Shown piece after piece: positions 16,201 through 28,200 of a DNA stretch of 64,000 bases (position 1 is its first letter; every line of letters starts with the position of its first letter). The position numbers and the translations under genes were made by a program. This stretch comes from Lacrimispora xylanisolvens (lineage in GTDB: Bacteria > Bacillota > Clostridia > Lachnospirales > Lachnospiraceae): the NCBI RefSeq assembly GCF_002934545.1, contig NZ_PTJA01000018.1, positions 38,397 to 102,396 on the forward strand, read 5' to 3'. The notes under the pieces were generated by a model. The model ran no database searches. It worked only from the letters and a program-made list of their open reading frames with translations, and was not told the DNA's origin.

Positions 16201-19200
16201 CGCAAAAGAAAGCGATTTAAATGCCTTAAAAGGTGCGCAGTTTACACTTTACACAAAGGATAACGGTACATTAACTGAGGTAACAACAGTTCAGTCAGAT
16301 GAAAATGGTCTGGTACGTTTTAAGCCTGTTACTCCCGGAGAATATGTAATTAAGGAAAAGAGTGCAAACGGGTATATCATAGACACCAGAGAGTATCCGG
16401 TTACTGTTAAAAGAGGGGAAACATCTGTTTTAAAGGAAGGCAGCAATTACCTGGTTAATACTTTAAATCAGGCAAAGGTTCAGGTAACAAAACTGCTCCA
16501 AAAGGATGATGGGACTTATCAGTCTGTTCCACAGCAGTATAAAGGGAATTTTGATAACCATTTTTGGTTCGAAACGACTGTGGATGGCAGCAGCTGGACC
16601 AGGGTTTCCGTAAATTCAAGGGAAACCTATTCACTGGATGGTAACAGTGGTTTTGAAGCAGTTCTTCCTGTTTATGATAATGGTAACCGCGTGATCCGTT
16701 ACCGGGTAGTGGAAGAACTTCCGGATGGTTATTCGGATGGAAATCCTGCAGAAAGCGGTTTTACTACTGAAACAAAAAACAGCAAAACTTATCTCTGTAA
16801 AGAATTTACACTGGTGCCATTAAAAACAGCTTCAGTTGAAATAAAAAATAACAGACAGGCGATTCTTAAGCTTCAGAAAGAAACCTGGTCCTTCGGAAAC
16901 CAGTGGTCATCCGGCTGGATTAATACAGGTAATTCCAATGCCGGTTACCAGTTTAAGCTGTATGCTGCTGATAAGAATCAAAAAAATTACAGCGAAGTAA
17001 CTCCTGGAAAAATCTATGTCACAGATCAAAATGGTATCATTACTGCTGGCAATCTGGATATTACCAAAGATTATTACTGGAGTGAATCAGGAAGTGCAGA
17101 TCGCCTGGAGGCAGATGAGGCAGAGAAAAATATTGATGACGCAGTTGTTAATGGCATAAAAACACCTCTCATTGGTCCTTATACTGTCAGCCGGGAGTCT
17201 GATGCCAATGTAAAGGCATATAACATACCTCAGAAAGTGCCCTACTGGCTTCAGAAGTATGACGTAACGGATAACAGTAAAAAAATAACAGCAACATTTC
17301 GAATTACCAGGGTTACTGATGGTGTGGAAGTATTTAAGGGAGACGTTACCCTGGATGGTACTTTTATCTCTCTGGATCCAGGAACAAAGTACCGGGTAGA
17401 AGAAGTAAAGGCGCCGGATAATTATGTTGGATCAGAAATCAGTGAGTTTACAACTCCCAATGGCCCCATAAACAGAGAACTGCTGAAAGAATGGTTCTGG
17501 TATCCGGCCACAACCACTCATTTAAAATTTTATAATAAGCCTTTTAAAACCGTTAATCTTAAAAAGGTAAAATATAATTCCAATGGAAGTGCCGATAATA
17601 GTGTAAAGATCACATTTGAAGTGTATCAGAAAGATGGAGATCATTTTACAGCGGTTACGCTTCCAGACAGTAAAAATACAATCGTATCCAATACAGATAC
17701 GGTTATGGCACCGGGAACCTATTACTTTAAGGAAATTCTGAGTTCTGATATTATTAATCCTCTGTTTCTGATGAACAACAAGGCAGATGGACAGTATGAG
17801 GGTTATATTATTCAGAATGGGACGGTTTACTACGGCCCTGCGACTGTAACAGCAGCAGAGACAACAGCTGAAAAAAATTCAAATATTTATTTGAATGGAA
17901 GCAAGTCTCTGGAAAATTATCAGAATAGTGGCAGAGTAATGGTTACCAAACGAGATGCTTTAAGAAAAACACCGGTAAGTGGTGCTGTTTTTGGGATCTA
18001 TTTAAGATCTCAGTTCCGTGAAGCTGACTGGGCAAACAGTATTAAAAACCCCATTCAGACAAAGACATCCGGTACTAATGGGCAGGTGACTTTTGACAGC
18101 AGTAAACTGCGTATTTTTGATGACAGCGGCAACCGGATTCCTTACGTGATTGCCGAAATCACTCCACCTTCAGGATATCTACCATCTTATGATGTTCTGA
18201 CCACCACTTTAACAGAGGGGAAAACTATTTCCACTGTAAACGGAGATCCATCAGGCACACCTCTTATTATTGAAGATGAGCCCAAATTGACCATTCGTAC
18301 TCAGAAGTATTGGCGTGATGGCTGGAATGATCAGTTCTATGAGGTGAACAGGGCGTTAGGAAATGTAAACCTGGCTCTTTATAAAGTGAACCGGGATCAG
18401 CCGGGTATTGCAGATTTTGTGCAGACACAGGTAACAAATGAATTTGATGGTATTGCCACATTCAACGATATTGATCGTAAAGATACGTATTATGTGGCTG
18501 AAGTGCGGGTTCCTACAATGAGTGAATCCAAATTGTCTTTTGAATTAAATATGGGCAATAAAGAACCGCTTCCACTAGAGAATGGTCAGCCAGCAAAGAG
18601 CCTTTCTGTTGCAGATTTACAGACCCGGTATAATGCAGTTTCATTTAGTGGTAAAGACCTTCCGGCAAATGTAGATTCACTGGTCAGATATACGGATCCA
18701 ATTTTCAATTATAAATCCTGGGTTCAGTTTAACGTATGGAAAACCTGTGATGGGATAACGTTTGGCGGAGGAACCCATGATGAGCGCCACATGGTTAACG
18801 GTGCAAGATTTACTCTCTATAAAATGCTTGATGACACCAGGAATTTAGCCTCCATCCAGATGAAGGATTTAGCAGATGGAAGCAGATTTGAGACAGAGGG
18901 CCAGTATGAGAGCGGCACCCGTATTGATCCCCAGACAGGTAAACGTCAGGATGGACAGTTTGATACTACGATTCTGGATGACGGATATGTATACTGGCTG
19001 GTTGAGGATCAGGCCGCACCAGGATATGTTCTGGAAGAAGGCGGAAAAATCGCTGCCGTATTTGTACCGGATCATTGGGGATATAGCGGATATGATGAAA
19101 TCCGTCATTCTTATCAAAGCGGAAGAAATGAAAAGATAGCAGTCATTACCAATCAGCATTCTGGCGGAGGTACGGGACTTGAAAATTATCATTTTCAGGT

Positions 19201-22200
19201 AGCCTTAAATAAATGGCTGGAAACTGCTGAAAAGCAATATAGCCTGCTTGGCGGAGCAAAATTCCAGATATGGCTGCTTGATCCGGAAAATAATGAAAAA
19301 CTTCTGCCGATTGATGTGGTGGAAACCGGATTGGAATCTGATGGCACTCATAAAACTGGTTATGCACTTTCAAAAACAATCAGGCTTGATGAAGTAAGCA
19401 ATAAGCTGACTGAACTGGGTAAGAATCCAAAAGATATCCTTCAATATAATACAGAAGGAGACCCGGTTAAGCTGGTTCTGGGACTGGAAGAGATTTATGC
19501 ACCATCTAAGGTTACGATGGATGCAACGCTTCATGTTTTAAACGTGACAGTTCCAATTAGCAAGGATTATATTGATGAGCAGTATTTCTGGGATACCGGG
19601 AAAGCAACTGAATTCAGGCTGATTAACAAGGTTTCCAAAGAATATCCGGTAACTATTAAGAAATATGGCTATACCCCGGATACAGGCACATTCCAGAAAA
19701 CAGATGATGAACTGGACGGGATGAATATTCAGAAAACCCCTCTTTCAGGGGTTGGGTTTGAAGTCTGGCAATATCAGTGGAATACATCTGGATATGATTA
19801 TAAGAAATATGGCACTTATACAACAGACAGTACCGGCAAGATTTTAATACCCGGCGGACTTCCTTCCGGCCTCTATAGAATGAAGGAAACGCTGACTAAG
19901 GAACAGAACAAACAATATATTACCATGTATACCGGTGACAACGGGCTTTGGAGGTATTTTACCGTAGCCAGCACATCACTGACAGTACCTGTTTACAATC
20001 CGAAAAAGCCTATGCTTGAGATTGAAAAAACTGCATGGAACGGAGAGCGGCCAGAAGGACTTTCTGGTATTACATTTACATTAAAGACTCCTTCAGGCGG
20101 TCAGGTTACGGCTGTCACACAAAAGCAGGGAGACGGAAGATATGTTGCTGCATTAAACGGACTTGACAGCGGCACCTATACTTTGCTCAGTGAGAAGCTG
20201 GGAAGCAGCGCTGAAAATACGGCAACGGATAATTATTTCCAACAACAATCCGTATCCGTTGGTTATAAGCCGGTTGCAGACGGTAACAAAGTCACTCTGG
20301 TTCCGGTTGCTGACGGTATCGCTGGCCCTCTGGCTGCACTGACCGTTAGAAACCCAAGACTTGCACAGCTTACATTACATAAGACAGATGGTGAGGATAA
20401 GCAAAGCGGTGATTCCATGAAAGGAGCAGAGTTCCGCCTGGAATACATGAAGTTCCGAACTGGTACGGATCTAGACGGAGGTGTTCTGCGTAATGTGGAA
20501 GATCCTGCTTACGATAAACCAGGGGATGGATTTACAGCTTTGACAAAAACACTGGAAGATCAGGGAAATGGATCTTATATCCTTAAGAACTGTCAGCCAG
20601 GCTGGTATCGCATTACAGAAACAAAAGCGCCTGATGGATATACCGTTGGCACCGCACCGTTGGTGGTGGCTGTAACCGGAGATATGACCGGAACGTATCA
20701 AAATACAGAAGTAACCTTTGAGAATCGGCAAAAGGTTACCCTGACAATAACAAAGAAACTTATTTTTGGAGATGGGTTTATAAATGACCAGGATATGAAA
20801 GATAAACTTCCGTCTCAGGTTGTGTTTGATGTTTATACCTACTCTGATGCACAAAAGGACTATAAGCCGGTATATGATGAGAATAACCAGCCAGTTACTG
20901 TAACGATTCATAACTTTGTGGCAGCAGACGGCTATTATACCGCAGAAGGTAAGATTCAGCTGGCTCAGAATCCGGAAGGCGGAGCCTATTATGTAAAAGA
21001 GCGGGAAAATCCAGACTGGATGCTGACTGGAGAATCAGGAGTAACCAATGGAAAACTATGGTCGGATGGTTATATCCAGGCAGGAACAGGTTCAGATTTT
21101 ACCACCAAGACTCCGGTTGCCATAGGAGTTGAGAATCAGTATGCAAAAGCAAAAATCCGCATAACGAAAGTTGATGCAGCAGATTCTACAAAGAAGCTGA
21201 CCGGTGCTGGATTCAGCTTATATTCCGATCAGGCACTGACATCCTATGTAGGTGATTTTAAAGAAATCGGAACAAGCGGTATTTATGAGTTTTTATTATC
21301 TACAAAGAAATTCAATCCGGGGACCTATTATGTAAAGGAGACAAATGCCCCTCTGGGATATTTAACCATTGGGACAGCAGTTCCGGAACAGGGACTGACA
21401 GCTGAGACCGGAAAGACTACAGAGATTACCGTAGAAAATCAGGGCGGCATTGATTTCCAGATTACCAAATACAGCGGAGATGGTAAAACAGAGGCAGGAA
21501 AAGCTGGAATCACCTTTGAGCTTTATAAAAAAGAGGCCGGCGATACCTGGAACTATGTAACAGAGGGAACCACCGACGCCCAGGGTAAACTTTCTTTCCG
21601 GGGTCTGAAACAGGAATCTGGATATTCCTACGGGTTATATGAAGTGCCTGTAAAGGATCATGGATTTGATACCTTCCGGCTGGAGGCGTTTAATGGGGGA
21701 AGCGGAACTATTCTTCCCGTGACCGCAGATTTAAATAAGAATGGGGAGACCATACGGAACCTTGACTTATACGTGCTTTCTGATCGTAATACCAAAGCAC
21801 CGGGAGTCTATCAGTTTACGGTTCATAATCAGGAAGCGCTGCCGTTAAAACTGTTTAAGAATGATATAAATAAACAGGATAATCCGTCCTCTGCAATAAA
21901 CGCATTTGTAAAGGTAACAAATAAAGAGACCGGAAAACAGGCGGGAGATATTGTTTCAGTACCTTATGGTGAAAGCGGAACCACAGTTATGCTGCTTCCC
22001 GGAACCTATGAGATAGAAGAGACATCTATTACGCCAAATGCAGATGGATATGTAATTAATCCGGATGACAACAGAACCGTTTATAAAAAGGAAGTAACCA
22101 TTGAAAAAGGAAATATTCCGTCACCCTTAGAATTTACCAATGTGAAGCAGAAGACAGGAGTAAATCTTGAAAAGTCCACTCAGACTACTTCTTTAAAAGA

Positions 22201-25200
22201 TTTATGGTGGAATGACGGTCAGGTGGTTACCTACACCCTTACACCAGGAGCAGTTAATACCATTCCTCTTGATCAGTACGAAGTCACCGACCAGGGACTG
22301 ACAATGCTTGATACAGGTAAAAATGTTCTTGATGAAAAAGAATACAGCAACGAAAAGTATACCATTCTTTCTGTTAAGCCAGGCAAGGCCGCTCAGGTAA
22401 ACCGGCTGAAGGAAGGAAAAACAGGAACCATTATGGCGGATGTTACCTTCTATGGATTTGACGGAAGCCAGATTGGAACGGTGCAGACCGTAAGAGTTTC
22501 CGGGGATGGTGAGATTGGTGAGATAAAACCTGTTGGCAGCAGGAAAGTCAAATCATTTAAAATCAGTTACCGGGATGAGACGTTAAAGGGATCTACCAAA
22601 AACGCTTATACACTGGGGCAGGATTTTGTACCTGGAACGATTGCTGTTACAGCAAAACTGAATCGTCAGGATGCAACTCTTGCTGACGGAAGCTACAAAA
22701 AAGATATTAAATATATCCGTAACAAAGCGGATGTATCTATGAAATACCGGAAGTGGGATGTAAATGGAACCTTAAATTCCGGTCAGGATGCCAGCAAGGC
22801 AGAGGCTTTATGTGATATTTCCGTAGTGCAAAGCCAGGCTCCAATCCTGTCAGTAAGTAAAAATGTAAATCCTGTTAAGGGAGTACAGCCAGGTAATGAA
22901 CTTACCTATACACTTACTGTAACCAATGCAACCACAAGCAGTGATGAAGGAATTGCACCAATCCAGAAGCCGGTTCTCATTGATCTGGTTCCTTTAGGTG
23001 TATCAGTTTCCGGAGAAACTTCAGGCGAGGATCGACTGCTGACGGCAGTTGCACTGGATCGTGCCCCCAATGGTGTGACCATTGATAAGACAGTCCGGAA
23101 AGTGGATCCTGAAACAGGGCGTGAGACATTGTTTATACGTCTGAATGGGAATCTGCAAAAAGGGGAGTCCGTTACAGTATCGGTAAAAGCAAAAGTTGCA
23201 GGAAATATTATTAATTATGGCAAGAACATTTTAAACACCCTGTTTGTAACAAGCGATGTGCTGCAGCCGGCATTTTCACTGAACCATACCGGTGCCTCCT
23301 TTATGATTAATACCAGCTCAGGTACCAAGTGGCCCAGCAATGATTTACCGTCTGGAGCGCTGTTGCCGGATGAAAAATACCGCAGCTACGGTTACGCTTC
23401 CGATTCCGCAGAGAATACCATGAGCACCGGAACGGGTATCCAGCTCTATAAAGAAGTAAAGGGTAATCTGGATACCAGATATGTTTCCGGTACGACCACG
23501 GGTAAGGTGGCGAAGTCAGCAGAGGATACCGAGCTTACACAGTATGATGGTACTGTATTATACCGGCTTATGGTAAACAATGCATCGTCACAGGACTATG
23601 TCAGCCAGCTGCAGCTTATGGATATTCTGCCGGTAAAAGGAGATTACAGTACCGGTAATTTTGAAAGAATCAGTGACTTCCGTTTGAAATATGACAGCAT
23701 TCAGTCTATTGAAATTGAAAACAGAAAAGATACCGGAAGTTCAGGAAGAAAAGTTCAGGGCTTTGACTATGAGATCTCGTATTCCAATAAAACATTTGAT
23801 AATCGGGATACGGCAGTTGCCGGAAAGAATGCAATGTTAAATAATACTTCAGGATTCTGGTCCAGTAGCTCCAGTGATCCTACCGCCATTCGCATTAAGA
23901 TTACAGATCCTGAATTTTATCTGGCACCAGGAGAGAATCTGGTTGTTACCTACAAGACCGTGGTGCCTTACAGTACGGCAAAAGAGCTGGAGGATGTTGC
24001 TTACGGATATGCTGTCAATGATTTTGCAACTGCCTATAGTTATAAAGAAGCAAGTCTTGAGAGCATAGAAAAGCCGTTTTCACAGGTGCAGACCAGCAAT
24101 TCCGTACAGGTGCTTCTGGTTCCTGGAAAAGTGAAGGTATCGGGACGAATCTGGATTGATGATGACAACAACGGAATACAGAATGAAAGTGTTAACAAGG
24201 ATCATCTGCTTACCGACCTGTTCCCACTGCTACAAAGTGGTTACTTTAAGGTCAGCCTGATGAAGTTTAGTAAAAATGGTGATGATCAGACCTCTATGGT
24301 ACCGGGAACGGGAGATGCCAGATTCTTATTTGACAGCCTGACTCCGGCTAAGCCTTACGATCTCCCTGACTCAGAAATCACGGAGAGCATACAGGATAAA
24401 TGGTACAGCGGCACATCACTGAAATTAAACAGCTTAAAGGGAGATGATCCGGCTCATTATCAAATTGAAGTGAACGAAGGAACGATGCCGAAAGGCTTTG
24501 AGGATCTGATATTAAAACTCGCAAAGCCCAATATGCTGCCGGATGGAGAGAATAAAAAAGCTGGCAGATCCAGAGTTCCAAAGACATTGCAGGAGGGTGG
24601 AGCCAATTACGACGAAAGCCGTGACAGCAACTTTAATGAAACGAAAAACGGATATTCCTCAGAAGATTTCTTCTTATGGTCAACAGCAGGGGAATACGAT
24701 ACAACCAAGGACATAGGCTTTGTACCTTACAGAAGTGTAACAGTAAAGAAAACAAACAAAGCTCAAAATCCGGTTGAAGGAGCTCACTTTACGGTATATG
24801 GTCCTTTTACAAACCAGGAAATGGATTCCTTACGTAATACAATAATCACCAATACAAACGTGCTGAAGACTCCGGCTTCGGAAGGTAAAACAACGCTTAC
24901 AGACGGTGAAGCAGTGTGGAATGCAGGAGAACTTCTGTATTACATGAACTATATCATTGTTGAGGATGGCGCTCCTGCAGGTTATCAGCTTTCTGATGCT
25001 GTGTCCAGTGATATGGAAGCAATGGATTCCTATCAGGTTCAGGGTCAAAAGGCATGGGTTCTTAAGAGTAAAGAGTTTAAGACAGAGGCTGAACCCATTC
25101 CAAGTACGGTTACAGTAGAGGATTCTTATATAGCCGGTTCACTTGATTTTACAAAGATTGACGGGATTACCAAAGAACAAATTGCCGGTGCTTCATTTCA

Positions 25201-28200
25201 GATTAATAAAAAGAGTGATGTGGTGAAAGATGCATGGGATGCTATGATTGCATCAATGAAGAAAGATGCCTTATCTATGGGAATAACTGATGTGAAAGAG
25301 AACAGTCAGGGCGTTAGTTTTAAAGTTACTGACGGATCGGTTCATATTACGGGAATACCCCTTGGAAGCTATACTCTTTCGGAAATCCAGGTTCCTGACG
25401 GATATGATATCTCAAAGAAACTGGAAGAAACCGCATTTGAAATCACTTTGGATGGGCAGAAGGCACAATTAAACAATATAGAAGGAAATGTAATTGAGAA
25501 TACCAGAACAGAATACAGTTTAAGCATCAGAAAGGCGGATAACGCCGGAAATGAAGCAGTAAAGGGTATTTCATTTTCCATCTCAGGGCCAGGTAAGTAT
25601 GAAAGCAATACCTGGAATCCATTTAGCAGAAACAAGTTTAAAGTAAATGATCCGGAGAATACCGGTTATGAAGTAAAACAGACTGGTAATGATGGCGTTG
25701 TAACCTGGAATCTGCCTTACGGCGATTATGAGCTTACAGAGCTTCCAGCTCCTGGATATCAGGCAATAGAGCCGTTCTATGTCAGAATTGGGCAGGATGG
25801 AGCGGTATCACTGCTAAACGCTAAAGACAGGACGGATATTGTTCTTGATAGTCAGGAACAGAAGACAATCAATGTGGTTGTAACAAACAACGTGCTGACT
25901 GCTCCCATTGTGATTGAGAAAATGGATGGGGAAAGTAAGAGTCTTATTACGGGAGCGTGGTTTGAACTCAGCGGTACGTCACTGGTAGAAGGAGCATTTA
26001 AAAAGTATTTGAGTAATGGTAATGTGACAGGATCCGGTGTTTCTAACGTTACAACTAAAACCAATGGAGATGTCCTCTCCGTAACATTCCGGGTAGACGG
26101 CCTGGGAGATTCCAAACAGGGAAAACTGACTCAGATACCATACGGAACCTATACACTGAAGGAGACTCAGGCACCAGCTGGATATCTCTTCGGCGGTGAT
26201 TATGGGTTTATAAAAGAGTTTGAGCTGAAAGAACCGGAAGGAATCAGTCTGACAGGAAGTGAGGCAGTTATTAATACACCTCATGAACTGACAATTGAGA
26301 AACGGGATAAGTCAACAAATGCTCTGCTTTCCAATGCTGAATTTATTTTAATGACACCAGAAGGAAAGTATGTAAGCCTTGATGGCAATAACTCCTTTAC
26401 CGGTCTGACAGACAAAAAAGAGGAAGGATCTTCCTTTACAACCAGCAGCAGCGGTACGGTAACGGTAAAACGCCTGCCTGCAGGAAACTATGTTTTAAAA
26501 GAAATAAAAGCCCCGGAAAACTACAGTGTGTCTGCGGATACGGAAATTTCCGTACTGGAAACTGGTAATACAGACAGGATCCAGGTATTTGATGCAAGAG
26601 AGCGGGCTAAGATACGTATTAATAAGGCTGCATCCCACAACCATGAAATGCGTCTTTCCGGAGCAGTATTTGATATTTACTCTGATCAGGGATTAACGGC
26701 ACTGGCAGGTACCATCACAACTGGAACTGACGGATTGGGTGAGTCACAGATGCTTCCTCTTGGAACTTATTATTTGAAAGAGAAGGTTTCACCAGCGGGA
26801 TTTGAAGCCGGCAGCAGGGTCTATGAAGTCACTTTAAAGGCAGACAGTGAAAGCAGCAACGTAACAACAGATGGAAGTGAATTTGTCTTCAATGATTATG
26901 GAACCGGAAACCTGACCTTTGACAAGGTGGATGGAGTGACAGAAAAACTTCTTCCGTCAGCGGAATTCTCTATAACGAAGAGAACCACACAGATCGAAGG
27001 GACATATGAAGATTTCGCTGATAAGCTGCTTAAAACCAGTGTGGAAGAACTGGAGGCCATGGGAATCAGGGATGTACAAAAAGACGGAGACAGCATTCGC
27101 TTTACAGCGTTAAGCGGTCACGTTGATATTGGCAATATACCTTATGGCACCTACACGCTGAAAGAGGAAAAAGCACCGGAGGGTTATTTAAGCTTAAACG
27201 GGAAAGCAGAATTTGAATTTACGCTCTCTGCAGACCAGAAGAACGCGAAGCTGAACGAAGATAACCAGGTAGTCAATGACCGGGCACAGTTTGTTATAAA
27301 GCTGAAGAAGACTGATAATCTGAAAAGAAGCATAAGCGGAATCAGCTTTTATATCCTGGGACCTGGTAAGTATGAGGATAACGGAATTTTATCCGTATTC
27401 GGAGCCAGCCGGTTCCACACCCTGCCGGATGCCGGAAACGGTACCTTTGTTACAGGGGATGACGGTACTATAAGTCTTGGTTTAAAACACGGAGATTACC
27501 AGATCAGAGAGGCTGCCACCGACCGCTATGATTCCATTGAACCGTTCTATATCAGAGTGGATGAAAAAGGGAAGGTAAGCATTCTAAAGGATAACAGCAA
27601 GGCAGTTTCGGTAGATAACGATTCTGAGGCAAGCTTAACCGTAACTAATCAGATCAGTACGGGAAGCATGAGCCTGGAAAAGGTAGACAGTGAAGATACA
27701 AATAAAAGGCTGGCTGGGGCAGAATTTACGCTTACCAATGTATCTACCATGGTACCGGGAGCATGGGACAGTTATCGAAGTCTGGCAGCTTCTGATGGAG
27801 CATCCTGGACGCCAGAGAATGTAAATGGCAGTTCCATTGTCTTCACACTTTCAGGGAAGGCAGTAATTACAAACCTGCCTTATGGAACGTACCGGATCAC
27901 AGAGACGAAAGCGCCCAGTGGATATTTACTGGGAACTCAGCCATGGAGCAGAGAATTTACCTTAAGCCAGTCTGAAACCAGTGAGCTTTATGTGAAACCT
28001 GCTTTATTTGAAAAAACCAAGGGGGCAGTTGAAAATCAGCCATCTAAGGTAATTGTAGTTAAGACCAATGCGGTGTTTGCAGATATCAGACTGGGTGGGG
28101 CAGAGTTTATTGTAAAGGCCTCTAAAGATGGTTATGTGAAACTGAATAATGGTTCCTTTGCCGGATATACAGCCAACGAGAAAGAGGCTACCAGATTTGA